DNA from: Alkalihalobacterium sp048323755
GTDB taxonomy: Bacteria; Bacillota; Bacilli; Bacillales; Bacillaceae_F
DNA length: 64,000 nucleotides
Direction of reading: 5' to 3'
Assembly (NCBI RefSeq): GCF_048323755.1
Contig: NZ_JBLWFS010000019.1
Coordinates: forward strand, 1-64,000
Shown here: one piece after another, positions 24,116 through 32,967 of the stretch
How the letters are laid out: each line of letters begins with the position of its first letter
How positions within the stretch are numbered: position 1 is the stretch's first letter
The notes under the pieces: generated by a model
What the model was told of the DNA's origin: nothing
The model's input: only the letters and a program-made list of their open reading frames with translations
Database searches by the model: none
Made by a program: the position numbers and the translations under genes

Positions 24116-25309
24116 TTAAAAATGAAGCATATGTCCTAATTTTTCATGCTTTGTTTTCAAATACCCTTCATTATTAACATTGTGCGGCAATTGAAGCGGA
24201 ACTCTGTCCACAACCTCAAGACCATAACCCGCTAACCCCTTTATTTTCCTTGGGTTATTCGTTAATAACTTCATTTTTGTAATGCCTAACTCACGTAATA
24301 TTTGTGCGCCAATGCCATATTCACGGAGATCAGGTGCAAATCCTAATTTTAAATTGGCTTCTACAGTGTCATAACCTTCTTCTTGCAACTTGTATGCTTT
24401 CAATTTATTAATAAGTCCAATTCCGCGCCCTTCTTGACGCATGTACAGAAGAACCCCGCTACCTTCTTGTTCAATTTGTGCTAAGGCCGCATGAAGCTGA
24501 GGACCACAATCACAACGATGCGAACCAAACACATCCCCAGTTAAACACTCTGAATGAACTCGAACCAACGTAGGTACATCAGGAGTTATTTCACCTTTAA
24601 CAAGTGCAATATTTTCTTTACCATCTAACACATTTGTATAACCAATTGCTTTAAAATCACCAAAATCAGTTGGTAAATTAATTTCAACTTCTCTTTCCAC
24701 TAACTTATCTTTACGATGGCGATATTCAATTAAATCTTTAATTGTAATCATTTTCAGCTCATGTTCATCTGCAATCTTTCGTAAATCAGGTACACGAGCC
24801 ATCGTTCCATCGTCTTTGATGATTTCACAAATAACACCTGCTGGCTTCGCACCTGAAAGTCGTGCTAAGTCAACTGCTGCTTCGGTATGCCCAGCACGTC
24901 TTAAAACTCCCCCATCTTTAGCAACTAACGGGAAGATGTGACCTGGTCGTTTAAAATGATGTTTCTTTGTTTCATCATCAATTAAAGCTTGAACTGTTAC
25001 TGATCTCTCATGTGCACTTATACCTGTCGTCGTTGTATGATGATCAATACTAACTGTAAAAGCTGTACCATGCGGATCTGTATTATGATCGACCATCGGG
25101 AAAAGATCTAACTGTTTTGCACGCTCTTCTGTAATAGGGGCACAAACTAAACCTCTTCCATACTTAATCATAAAATTTATTACTTCTGGAGTCGTTTTCT
25201 CTGCCAGTGATACAAAATCACCTTCATTTTCACGGTCCTCGTCGTCACACACGATAACAACTTGACCTTGCATTAATTCATAAATGGCTTCTTCAATTGG
25301 ATCAAACAT
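24116..25309 (-). CDS. ribBA: Bifunctional 3,4-dihydroxy-2-butanone-4-phosphate synthase / GTP cyclohydrolase II
   Basis: Supplies both precursors of riboflavin. 397 residues. The N-terminal RibB domain (1-200) has CDDEDRENEGDFV and GHTEAAVDLARLSG. The C-terminal RibA domain has the zinc cluster in CLTGDVFGSHRCDCG and the active-site loop RQEGRGIGLINKLKAY. In B. subtilis the gene is called ribA. It is in the middle of the ribD-ribE-ribBA-ribH operon, 14 bases from ribE. Confidence 0.95.
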   Translation of the reverse strand: MFDPIEEAIYELMQGQVVIVCDDEDRENEGDFVSLAEKTTPEVINFMIKYGRGLVCAPITEERAKQLDLFPMVDHNTDPHGTAFTVSIDHHTTTTGISAHERSVTVQALIDDETKKHHFKRPGHIFPLVAKDGGVLRRAGHTEAAVDLARLSGAKPAGVICEIIKDDGTMARVPDLRKIADEHELKMITIKDLIEYRHRKDKLVEREVEINLPTDFGDFKAIGYTNVLDGKENIALVKGEITPDVPTLVRVHSECLTGDVFGSHRCDCGPQLHAALAQIEQEGSGVLLYMRQEGRGIGLINKLKAYKLQEEGYDTVEANLKLGFAPDLREYGIGAQILRELGITKMKLLTNNPRKIKGLAGYGLEVVDRVPLQLPHNVNNEGYLKTKHEKLGHMLHF

Positions 25310-25323
25310 GACTTTCCCCCCTT

Positions 25324-25977
25324 TTATTTAAAACCATGCTCTTCTAAAAAGCTTTCTGTAAGAGAATTATTCGTGCCCTGTTGTGGTACCCTTGCTGTAA
25401 TAAACTGTTCAATATATTTTCCGACGATATCACATTCGATATTAACAATATCCCCTGGATGCTTTGCACCTATAACGGTTTCACTTAAAGTGTGTGGAAT
25501 AATTGAAACCGTAAAAGAAGTTTCATCGACTCCAAAAATCGTTAAACTCGTACCGTCAACTGCAATTGAACCTTTGTATAAAACATATCTCCTTAGTTCA
25601 GGCGAAATTTCGACTTGAAAATATACGGCATTGTCAACCGCTTCACGTTTTTTTATTTTTCCGATTCCATCCACATGACCTGAAACAAAATGACCTCCGA
25701 AACGACCATTTGCAGCCATGGCACGTTCTAAGTTCACCTTTGATCCCCGTTGCAAAGTTTTCAAACTTGTACTTCTAACTGTCTCTGGCATGAGATCAAC
25801 GGTAAATCTATGATTATCAAATGATGTAACTGTTAAACACACACCATTTACAGCGATACTATCACCTAAATGTACATCATTTAAGATTTCATTGGCTTGA
25901 ATCGTCATAACAACAGCTTCATTATTTTGTCGTATATTCCCTATCGTACCTAGCTCTTCAATAATTCCTGTAAACAT
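25324..25977 (-). CDS. ribE: Riboflavin synthase alpha subunit
   Basis: Dismutates two lumazines to riboflavin. 217 residues made of two internally repeated lumazine-binding domains. The first starts MFTGIIEELGTI and contains GDSIAVNGVCLTV. The second, from about residue 97, contains GSIAVDGTSLTIFGV. It starts one base after the ribD stop with GGGGGCAAG inside the ribD end, so it is translationally coupled. Confidence 0.95.
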   Translation of the reverse strand: MFTGIIEELGTIGNIRQNNEAVVMTIQANEILNDVHLGDSIAVNGVCLTVTSFDNHRFTVDLMPETVRSTSLKTLQRGSKVNLERAMAANGRFGGHFVSGHVDGIGKIKKREAVDNAVYFQVEISPELRRYVLYKGSIAVDGTSLTIFGVDETSFTVSIIPHTLSETVIGAKHPGDIVNIECDIVGKYIEQFITARVPQQGTNNSLTESFLEEHGFK

Positions 25978-25978
25978 A

Positions 25979-27067
25979 TTATCTTGCCCCCTTTGGTATA
26001 GAAGTAATTTTTATGTCAGGGCCTATTTGCTCAACTTTCAATAGGTCAAGTTCTAATACTTCAGACATTGTCGTAAAGCCTTCACCACCAAAAGAACTCG
26101 GCGCCGAAACTCCTCCAATTAGTTTAGGAGCGATATAAGTTATTACTTGATTGACTGCTCGCTCTTTCAAAAAGCTAGAATTTACAGTTGCTCCACCTTC
26201 GACAAACAAAGACGTAATTCCCTTATCTCCTAAAATATCTAAAAGTTTGTCAATTTCGATGGTATCCCCTAATGAATGAATGGTAACACCTAATTGTTCT
26301 AATTGTTCTTTTTTTATATTGTCCGCACAATCTGTCGTGAAAATCCATGTTTTTGAGCTAGTATCTGTAACAACAGTTGAATGAAATGGAGTACGCAACT
26401 TAGAGTCTAAAATAACTCGAATTGGGTTTTTTCCTCCATTGGGGATCCTGGTCGTTAAGCTTGGATTGTCCGCTATTACTGTACCCACACCAACTAAGAT
26501 CGCATCATGCGTGTGTCTAAGGTAATGAACGTCCTCTCGAGCCTCGCTACTTGTAATCCACTTACTATCCCCAGTAACTGTCGCAATCTTACCATCAAGA
26601 CTTACAGCAGATTTTAACGTGACAAAAGGTTTATTCGTCTTTATAAAGTGGTAAAAGACTTCGTTTAATTCATCGGCCTCTTTTTTCATTAAACCAACTT
26701 CTACATCTATTCCTGCATTCTTTAGCTTCTCTATCCCTCTTCCACTAACCTTTGGATTGGGATCAGTTGTAGCAATAACCACTCGCTTTATATGTGACTT
26801 AATAATTAAATCCGCACAAGGAGGGGTTCTTCCATGATGACTACATGGCTCAAGAGTTACATATATCGTTGCCCCTTCTGCTTTCGTTCCCGCCATCCGA
26901 ATGGCGTGAACCTCAGCGTGAGCTTCACCTGCTTTCAAGTGCGCTCCCATTCCAATAACTTGTCCATCTTTTACTACAACAGCTCCGACTAGTGGATTTG
27001 GGGTCGTTTGCCCTTGTGCCGAACGAGCGATTTGTATAGCGAGTTCCATATACTGTCGATCATTCAT
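25979..27067 (-). CDS. ribD: Riboflavin biosynthesis deaminase/reductase RibD
   Basis: Bifunctional enzyme for the deamination and side-chain reduction steps after GTP cyclohydrolase II. 362 residues. The N-terminal cytidine-deaminase-like domain has the zinc motif HAEVHAIRMAG and PCSHHGRTPPCADL. The C-terminal reductase domain begins near residue 145 (FVTLKSAVSLDGKIAT) and contains LFVEGGATVNSSFL. It is the first gene of the operon, controlled by the FMN riboswitch upstream. A 126-bp dispersed repeat lies in its leader, 35 bases before the ATG. Confidence 0.95.
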   Translation of the reverse strand: MNDRQYMELAIQIARSAQGQTTPNPLVGAVVVKDGQVIGMGAHLKAGEAHAEVHAIRMAGTKAEGATIYVTLEPCSHHGRTPPCADLIIKSHIKRVVIATTDPNPKVSGRGIEKLKNAGIDVEVGLMKKEADELNEVFYHFIKTNKPFVTLKSAVSLDGKIATVTGDSKWITSSEAREDVHYLRHTHDAILVGVGTVIADNPSLTTRIPNGGKNPIRVILDSKLRTPFHSTVVTDTSSKTWIFTTDCADNIKKEQLEQLGVTIHSLGDTIEIDKLLDILGDKGITSLFVEGGATVNSSFLKERAVNQVITYIAPKLIGGVSAPSSFGGEGFTTMSEVLELDLLKVEQIGPDIKITSIPKGAR

Positions 27068-27102
27068 CGTTCTAGCCTCTTTCTATCATGTAATAACAAG
27101 AA

Positions 27103-27228
27103 AAGCGCAAGGTGCCAGCTTATCGGCGACAAGCGCTGGAGGGCCAGCAAAAAGTGTCTTGATCTTTAGACACATTTGATGGACCGAAGCGACCTCGAGC
27201 CGATGGCACCTGGGGCTAGATATCTCCG
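27103..27228 (-). repeat. Dispersed 126-bp repeat, copy A, inside the ribD leader
   Basis: AAGCGCAAGGTGCCAGCTTA through GGGGCTAGATATCTCCG aligns nearly base for base with 54922-55047. The ends are complementary: AGGTGCCA...CGG near the start pairs with CCGATGGCACCT at 27200-27211. It carries internal hairpins such as AAGTGTCT...AGACAC. It lies between the riboswitch terminator and the ribD ribosome site. The strand given is only the strand of transcription here. Confidence 0.85.
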
Positions 27229-27253
27229 ATTTTATATTTCTTAATCGTTTACT

Positions 27254-27330
27254 AAAAAAAGAGGCGCCCCTAATCCAAATGATCATACTCTACTAAGCAG
27301 TTCGTACGATTTGGACTGGGACAGCCTCTT
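27254..27330 (-). terminator. Regulated terminator of the FMN riboswitch
   Basis: Minus strand: AAGAGGC at 27330-27324 pairs with GCCTCTT at 27265-27259. Inside, the arms CCCAGTCCAAAT and ATTTGGATTAGGG pair almost fully. Seven T's follow (27260-27254). It lies downstream of the aptamer, as expected for transcriptional attenuation of ribD. Confidence 0.85.
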
Positions 27331-27457
27331 TATATAAGATTCGAAAGAAAAGACATAACTAAATAAACATTAGTATAATTGTACAAAAAACAAAAAATAT
27401 TTTGATGGATATGCTAAAAAAACAGATTCCACCTCTGTACATATACGCGCTCTTCTC

Positions 27458-27602
27458 TTCCTTCTCCCATCCAGACTATCACTGTCGGCCCTGGAGTTTC
27501 ACCAGATCCACCGTTATGAGTATTCTCCATAACGGGTCACGGACTAAGAAACTAATCGTTTCATCACCGCCGGTAGGGAATTTCACCCTGCCCCGAAGGA
27601 AT
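27458..27602 (-). promoter_or_regulatory. FMN riboswitch (RFN element)
   Basis: Minus strand carries the conserved blocks GGGGCAGGGTGAAATTCCCT, ACCGGCGGTGATGAAACGAT, AGTCCGTGACCCGTTATGGA, GTGGATCTGGTGAAACTCCA and GGGCCGACAGTGATAGTCTG. These make the six-helix junction that binds FMN. It sits about 390 bases before ribD with a terminator in between, so FMN should reduce transcription of the whole rib operon. Confidence 0.95.
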
Positions 27603-27680
27603 AAATTGAAAACCTATTCATTTTCTAAATTGTATCCTTAAATAATAAGTTTCGTCAACTAAAAGATATTCAGAACGAAG

Positions 27681-27710
27681 AAGAGGCTGACTCTAATGAG
27701 TCAACCTCTT
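27681..27710. terminator. Terminator of ppiB (GAGGCTGAC class)
   Basis: Stem AAGAGGCTGACTC (27681-27693) / GAGTCAACCTCTT (27698-27710) with one G-T type mismatch. The clear T run is on the plus strand; on the minus strand, where ppiB ends six bases away, only CTTCTTC follows. Confidence 0.7.
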
Positions 27711-27715
27711 TTTTA

Positions 27716-28150
27716 TTACTCTTCCCAAACTTTTACTTCAGACATTACATCTCCTTGATGAATGCGTAATACAGTATCCATTCCCTCTACTACTTGACCG
27801 AATACAGTATGCACACCATCTAAATGAGGTTGTGGTTCATGTACGATGAAGAACTGACTGCTACCAGTATCCTTCCCAGCATGCGCCATTGATAAAGAAC
27901 CAGCAACGTGCTTGTGTGGGTTACCTTCTGTTTCACACTTAATCGTTTTTCCACTTCCACCAGTACCATTACCAGTCGGGCAACCACCTTGTGCTACGAA
28001 ACCAGGAATAACACGGTGAAACGTTAAACCATTATAAAACCCTTTGTTTACTAACTCTTCAAAATTGGCTACAGTGTTTGGTGCTTCCTCTGAGAACAAT
28101 TCAAAAACGATTTGTTCCCCATTTTCAAATTTGATGCTTCCTTTTTTCAT
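27716..28150 (-). CDS. ppiB: Peptidyl-prolyl cis-trans isomerase (cyclophilin)
   Basis: Cytoplasmic cyclophilin-type prolyl isomerase. 144 residues, the usual bacterial length. The catalytic region NGLTFHRVIPGFVAQGG contains the conserved Arg and Phe. GSLSMAHAGKDTGSSQFFI and HLDGVHTVFGQVVEGMD complete the site. AGGAGG precedes the ATG. It is a single gene with its own hairpin. Confidence 0.93.
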   Translation of the reverse strand: MKKGSIKFENGEQIVFELFSEEAPNTVANFEELVNKGFYNGLTFHRVIPGFVAQGGCPTGNGTGGSGKTIKCETEGNPHKHVAGSLSMAHAGKDTGSSQFFIVHEPQPHLDGVHTVFGQVVEGMDTVLRIHQGDVMSEVKVWEE

Positions 28151-28333
28151 TATGTAAGTCCTCCTAAATGTTGAATTTCACATTCGCTTCATTTTACTAT
28201 AAAACGAACCTAATGTGAAATTTTCCACTATAGAATGATGTTCACTTAAGCAGCTCCCTGATTTTTAATAAATCTTGATTGCTGAGTCACTCTATATATA
28301 ACTTTGTAGACACCTATGAACTCTCCAAAAGAG

Positions 28334-28377
28334 AAAAAGCTGAAGGGCCAAATTAAACATAGCACCTTCAGCTTTTT
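28334..28377 (-). terminator. Terminator of the NlpC/P60-LysM gene
   Basis: 13-bp perfect stem AAAAAGCTGAAGG (28334-28346) / CCTTCAGCTTTTT (28365-28377). On the minus strand the stem ends in TTTTTCTC. It lies 29 bases past the stop codon. Confidence 0.85.
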
Positions 28378-28405
28378 ATTTTTGAAACATTTTATACCTG
28401 TACTT

Positions 28406-29371
28406 TTATGGCAATCTAAGTGTCTGTCCAACATGAATAACCGTTGACTGTAATTGGTTTAAATCCGTTATTACTTGGACAGTCGTACCATTTTGTGTGG
28501 CGATTCTCCAAAGACTGTCACCTGACTGTACCGTATATGTTCTATCTAGTGGAGCGGAACTAACTCGTAATGATTGCCCCACATGGATAGTCGATGAATT
28601 AAGGTTATTCCATTCCATCAATTGATTTACTGTTACATTGTATGTTCTACTAATGGCCCATAAGCTGTCTCCTGCCCTGACAACATGATTCGTCCCAGAG
28701 CTAGTTGGTGCTGAAACATTCGATGCAGGTGGAGCTTGGGTAGGTGCCTGTACTTGTAATGTTTGACCGACAAAGATAGTATCAGAAGTCAACCGGTTCC
28801 AATCTCTTAATTGCTGAACAGTAACACCGTGATCTCTTGCAATATGTGATAAAGTATCACCTGACTTAACCACATACGTTGAGCCTGTTCTTGTAGTTTG
28901 AGTTGGAGCAGCAGGTTGCTCTGCCGGAATGACTCGACGTGCAGTTACAAAACGCTCGTTCCAATAATTCGAAAATGGGTTCGTAATATGAACACCTCGG
29001 CTGCTTGACGCATGAATCATCTCGTTATTATCTATGTACACTGTAAGATGATTAATTTGCCCATCAAAGTTTGTATCATAAAATAATAAGTCACCTTTTT
29101 GTAATTGTTGAAGTGTTACTTGAACACCGACCCTCGCTTGGTCCCGACTGACACGAGGAAGGGTTATTCCATGTTCACCAAAGATAGTCGCAGAAAAAGA
29201 AGAACAATCAAAACTAGAAGTGTTTCCTAATGGAGCTCCAAATTGATAAGGGGTACCAATATACTTCTTACCACTTTCAATAATACGATCAGCTAGTGTA
29301 TGAGAGTGGGCAAAAGCTTGTTGAGGTAGTAAAAAAATTAAAGCTACTAGTGCAAGTATGACTTTTTTCAT
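28406..29371 (-). CDS. Secreted NlpC/P60 endopeptidase with three C-terminal LysM domains
   Basis: Peptidoglycan hydrolase of 321 residues with a Sec signal peptide (1-21, ending AFA). The NlpC/P60 catalytic domain (about 25-150) has Cys in SSFDCSSFSA, His in QINHLTVYI and a third polar His in EMIHASSS. After a Pro/Thr-rich linker come three LysM repeats (about 165-208, 228-270, 277-321), each with the VxxGDSLW/S-xIA pattern. The order is the reverse of LytE and LytF, which carry LysM first. It probably cuts the D-Glu-mDAP bond in wall stem peptides; this is inferred from the family. Confidence 0.88.
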   Translation of the reverse strand: MKKVILALVALIFLLPQQAFAHSHTLADRIIESGKKYIGTPYQFGAPLGNTSSFDCSSFSATIFGEHGITLPRVSRDQARVGVQVTLQQLQKGDLLFYDTNFDGQINHLTVYIDNNEMIHASSSRGVHITNPFSNYWNERFVTARRVIPAEQPAAPTQTTRTGSTYVVKSGDTLSHIARDHGVTVQQLRDWNRLTSDTIFVGQTLQVQAPTQAPPASNVSAPTSSGTNHVVRAGDSLWAISRTYNVTVNQLMEWNNLNSSTIHVGQSLRVSSAPLDRTYTVQSGDSLWRIATQNGTTVQVITDLNQLQSTVIHVGQTLRLP

Positions 29372-29636
29372 AAATTCGCCTCCTGCCGTCTATCATAAAA
29401 CGAATTACACTACAAAACATTAGTAGGTTGCTAGGTTAACTCCCAAGTTCTACTAGATATAATTCTAAAATCGAGCGGCTGAAGAAGACGACTCAACAAA
29501 GGTAAAGTTCACAGTTTCATAAATTAACAGTTAGAAAGAATTGGACAGTAAAATTTAAAAAATAAGACAATAAATACAGAAAAACGGACTATAAAACATC
29601 ATATGAACACATTCAATAAGATCATGGCCTCCACAG

Positions 29637-29675
29637 AAAAAATCCACTCTCTTACAACCGCAGAGAGTGGATTTT
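29637..29675 (-). terminator. Terminator of lysA
   Basis: 13-bp stem AAAATCCACTCTC / GAGAGTGGATTTT (29663-29675) followed on the minus strand by TTTC. The rest of the gap 29372-29636 shows no gene or recognisable site beyond being the upstream region of the LysM gene. Confidence 0.85.
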
Positions 29676-29684
29676 ATTATTTTA

Positions 29685-31004
29685 TTACACTTTTTCTTTC
29701 GTATTTAACGGCAAATCAAAACGAACTAAATCTTCATACGTTTCTCTTTCAACCACTAATTGCGCATCTCCATCTTCTACAAATACAACTGCCGGACGAG
29801 GAATTCGGTTATAATTATTAGCCATGGAATACCCGTACGCGCCTGTACAAAAAACAGCTAATACATCTTTATGATTGGCTTTCGGAAGCGGTAAATCCCA
29901 AATGAGCATATCACCGCTCTCACAGCACTTACCAGCTATCGAATACTTCGTTTCCACTTGATCATTAGCACGATTAGCAAGAATTCCTTCGTACTTCGCT
30001 TGATATAAGGCTGGGCGAAGGTTATCTGTCATTCCACCATCAACTGAAAGGTAATGACGGACATTAGGAATATCCTTTTGTGAACCTAATGTATATAGAG
30101 TTGTTCCCGCGTCACCAACTAGTGATCGACCTGGCTCAATCCAAATTTCCGGCATTGATAAATTCAATTTATTCACATGATGTTGAACAGCTTCAATCGT
30201 AGCTTTTACATAATCACCAACCGGTAATGGTTCATCGCCTTCAATATAACGAATACCAAAACCTCCACCTAAATTTAATACTTTTAAGTCAAAGTTTAAT
30301 GACTTAGACCAATTTTCAATATAAGTGTAAAGCTTTTCAACAGCCAAGACAAATCCAGTCGTTTCAAAAATTTGTGAACCTATATGGCAATGAATTCCTA
30401 GTAATTCAAGTTGCTCACAATCCAAAGCCCACTCAATTGCCCGATCTACTTGCCCGCTTAACAAATCAAATCCGAATTTAGAGTCTTCCTGACCTGTAGT
30501 AATATAATCATGTGTATGTGCTTCTACACCTGGAGTTGTTCTTAATAATATAGATACTTTACGTTGATGTGTATTTGCTGCTTGCTTTAATAATTCTAAT
30601 TCATAAAAATTATCTACTACAAAACAACCTATGTTTGCACGAACAGCCATATCTATTTCTTCTGGACTTTTATTATTCCCATGAAAGTGAACACGCTCCA
30701 TAGGAAAGCCAGCAATCATTGCCGTATACAGTTCCCCACCTGAAACGACATCTAAGCTTAGATCTAATTCATTTGCGAGTTGAACCATTGCAACACAGCT
30801 AAATGCTTTACTAGCATAAGCAACTTGACTTCTTACATCTAAATCATTAAATGCCGTTTTAAATGCTTTTGCCTTCTGTCGAATGAGTGAAACATCATAA
30901 ACAAACAGAGGAGTTCCGTATTGCTTCGCAAGTTCAACTGTATCAATTCCACCAATTTCCAGGTGGCCAATGTCATTAACTCTACTTGTACCATGTAAGT
31001 GCAT
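29685..31004 (-). CDS. lysA: Diaminopimelate decarboxylase
   Basis: Last step of lysine synthesis: PLP-dependent decarboxylation of meso-diaminopimelate. 439 residues. PLP Lys66 lies in VAYASKAFSC. The HCHIGSQI motif, the glycine loop NLGGGFGIRY, the EPGRSLVGDAG phosphate site and the GKCCESGD active-site cysteine are all present. The MHLHGTSRVNDIGHLEIGG start agrees with the B. subtilis enzyme. Its leader holds a lysine riboswitch with its own terminator. Confidence 0.96.
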   Translation of the reverse strand: MHLHGTSRVNDIGHLEIGGIDTVELAKQYGTPLFVYDVSLIRQKAKAFKTAFNDLDVRSQVAYASKAFSCVAMVQLANELDLSLDVVSGGELYTAMIAGFPMERVHFHGNNKSPEEIDMAVRANIGCFVVDNFYELELLKQAANTHQRKVSILLRTTPGVEAHTHDYITTGQEDSKFGFDLLSGQVDRAIEWALDCEQLELLGIHCHIGSQIFETTGFVLAVEKLYTYIENWSKSLNFDLKVLNLGGGFGIRYIEGDEPLPVGDYVKATIEAVQHHVNKLNLSMPEIWIEPGRSLVGDAGTTLYTLGSQKDIPNVRHYLSVDGGMTDNLRPALYQAKYEGILANRANDQVETKYSIAGKCCESGDMLIWDLPLPKANHKDVLAVFCTGAYGYSMANNYNRIPRPAVVFVEDGDAQLVVERETYEDLVRFDLPLNTKEKV

Positions 31005-31142
31005 CGTTTCTCTCTCCTATCTTCGCATCAACTAACAATCTACAACATATAAAAATATTCCTTCTATATATGAGAGATTGGAGATCCGTTTTATATTCTA
31101 ATTGTATAAATGAAAGGTGAGATACCTACCTATTTGGTTAAT

Positions 31143-31386
31143 AAAAAAACAGCTAATGTAGTTACACTAGCTGTTATGACCGAGCCATAGCAAGAGTAAC
31201 CTCATTTGTAGAATAGTACTCCACTGTATTTAACAGTGACAGTGTGTCACTTTTTTAATGACACCCCAGTAAAAGAATAGGATGGTACCACTCTTTCACT
31301 TCGGCAAATCGACCTTTCTGCCTGAATCATCGCTTCCATCTCGCTCTTCAGACATACTCATTCTCACTGCACCTCTACCCCGTGTT
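31143..31386 (-). promoter_or_regulatory. Lysine riboswitch (L box) with terminator, upstream of lysA
   Basis: Minus strand from about 31386: GGTAGAGGTGCAGTGAGAAT, GAGTATG, AGCGAGATGGAAGCGATGAT, CAGGCAGAAAGGTCGATTTG, CCGAAGTGAAAGAGTGGTAC and ACTGGGGTGTCA follow the L-box order known from lysC leaders. The expression platform ends in the stem AACAGCTAGTGTAACTACAT TAGCTGTT with seven T's (31175-31141). Lysine binding should end transcription before lysA. This accounts for the 481-base gap 31005-31485. A GGATGGTACCAC stretch on the plus strand is only the complement of the aptamer. Confidence 0.85.
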
Positions 31387-31485
31387 TCATAAAGAAATGA
31401 GGGACTTATACAATTAATAGGTACACTTTATCATAATCCTTGCTAAGTGGCAACATTGTTAACGATATGTCTTATACATATTAAT

Positions 31486-32964
31486 TTATGATTGTTTAAT
31501 CGGATCCTTTGGACTGACTATGCTAGGACGCCGTTTAACGGACGGCACAGAAACTCGAACGAGAATTTGCCAAAAGGCAGCTGGATTAAATGGCAATAAT
31601 GGCCATAAATATGGTTTATTTAAAGATTTTATCATCGTTAGAAGTAAAATAAATATCGTTGAAGCAATAACAAATCCTGGTAATTTAAAGATAGCTACAA
31701 CTAACAATAATGCTAACCTTGCTACTTTCATCGCTATCCCTAATTCATAACTCGGTGTAGCAAATGTTCCAATCGCTCCTAAAGCGACGTATAAAATGAC
31801 TTCTGGCACAAACAATCCTACATTAATTGCAATTTCACCTATTAATAATGCCGCAACTAACCCTAATGCGGTTGCTAAAGGGGACGGAGTATGGATGGCG
31901 GCCATCCTCAGTAATTCTATTCCAAGTTCAGCAAGTACAATTTGTACAAAAACAGGAACATTCGTTGTTTCATTTGGACCAATAAATTCCAACATCTCTG
32001 GTAATAAATTTGGTTGCATAACAAACAACAACCAAAGCGGAAGAATAAACAAAGCTAAGATCATTCCTGAAAAACGAACCCATCTTAAAAAGGTTCCTAT
32101 AGCAGGAGCTTGTCGGTATTCTTCAGCATGTTGAACATGATGAAATAACGTAGTAGGTGTAATAATGACACTCGGTGATGTATCGACGGTTATAATAACG
32201 TGTCCTTCAAATAAATGAGTGGCTGCAACATCTGGTCTTTCCGTATACCGTACAAGCGGGAATGGATTAAAGCCTTGTTTAACAATATATTCTTCAACCA
32301 CTTTATCTGCCATAGTTAGTCCGTCTATTTGTATGGACTCTAACTCTTTTTTTATTATTTTCACGAGATCGGGATCAGCTACATCCTCGATATAAGAAAT
32401 ACACACATCCGTTTTTGAACGGACACCAACTTGCATAATTTCGTTACGTAATCGCTCATCTCGAATCCTTCTTCGCGTTAACGCTGTGTTCTGAATGATG
32501 TTTTCTGTATATCCATCACGAGCACCTCTTACTACCCGTTCCGTATCCGGTTCATCAGGTCCTCTACCAGGATAACTTCTTACATCAATAACAAACGCTT
32601 CATCTTCACCCTCTAGTAGAATGAAGATCAATCCAGATAACATTTGCGTAATCGCATCATCAATGGTTTTAACCGTTTCAACTTGTTGATGAACTAGATG
32701 ATTTTCTATCATTTGTTTTGCATTTGTTATTTTTTCATTTTTTCCGTCAAGTCTGCTTAATTCTTTAAACAATTCAATGATAAATTGTGTATCACACAAG
32801 CCATTAACAAAATACACTTGAATTTGCTTTCCTAAAATATTAAATTTTCGAATTCCAACATCGAAGCTTGTACCGATACCTATACGACTTTTTATAGCCG
32901 TTTCATTATCAAATATATTATTAGTGATTGGTTGCTTTTCAGGGTTAATTAAATTTTTACTCAT
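31486..32964 (-). CDS. spoVAF: Stage V sporulation protein AF
   Basis: GerA-family membrane protein and last gene of the canonical spoVA operon. 492 residues. A large hydrophilic N-terminal domain (to about 290) contains DVRSYPGRGPDEPD and RGARDGYTENI, and ALTRRRIRDERLR follows. About five transmembrane helices (300-460) include the MAAIHTPSPLATALG loop. It resembles A-subunits of nutrient germinant receptors but is not itself a receptor; in B. subtilis it affects germination efficiency. It starts three bases after spoVAEa. Confidence 0.93.
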   Translation of the reverse strand: MSKNLINPEKQPITNNIFDNETAIKSRIGIGTSFDVGIRKFNILGKQIQVYFVNGLCDTQFIIELFKELSRLDGKNEKITNAKQMIENHLVHQQVETVKTIDDAITQMLSGLIFILLEGEDEAFVIDVRSYPGRGPDEPDTERVVRGARDGYTENIIQNTALTRRRIRDERLRNEIMQVGVRSKTDVCISYIEDVADPDLVKIIKKELESIQIDGLTMADKVVEEYIVKQGFNPFPLVRYTERPDVAATHLFEGHVIITVDTSPSVIITPTTLFHHVQHAEEYRQAPAIGTFLRWVRFSGMILALFILPLWLLFVMQPNLLPEMLEFIGPNETTNVPVFVQIVLAELGIELLRMAAIHTPSPLATALGLVAALLIGEIAINVGLFVPEVILYVALGAIGTFATPSYELGIAMKVARLALLLVVAIFKLPGFVIASTIFILLLTMIKSLNKPYLWPLLPFNPAAFWQILVRVSVPSVKRRPSIVSPKDPIKQS

Positions 32965-32967
32965 TCT

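Noticed and set aside
27086..27286. Open frame on the minus strand in the ribD leader
   Set aside because: It and a similar frame at 54860-55042 arise from the two copies of the 126-bp repeat. Neither has a ribosome site and this one overlaps the riboswitch terminator.
28246..28434. 62-codon frame on the minus strand after the LysM gene
   Set aside because: It covers the terminator hairpin and the end of the LysM gene and has no ribosome site.
31250..31310. T-box-like GGATGGTACCAC on the plus strand
   Set aside because: No plus-strand gene follows. The whole region reads as an L-box lysine riboswitch on the minus strand in front of lysA.
31796..32134. 112-codon plus-strand frame inside spoVAF
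   Set aside because: Antisense shadow of a well-supported gene; no start signal and low-complexity composition.
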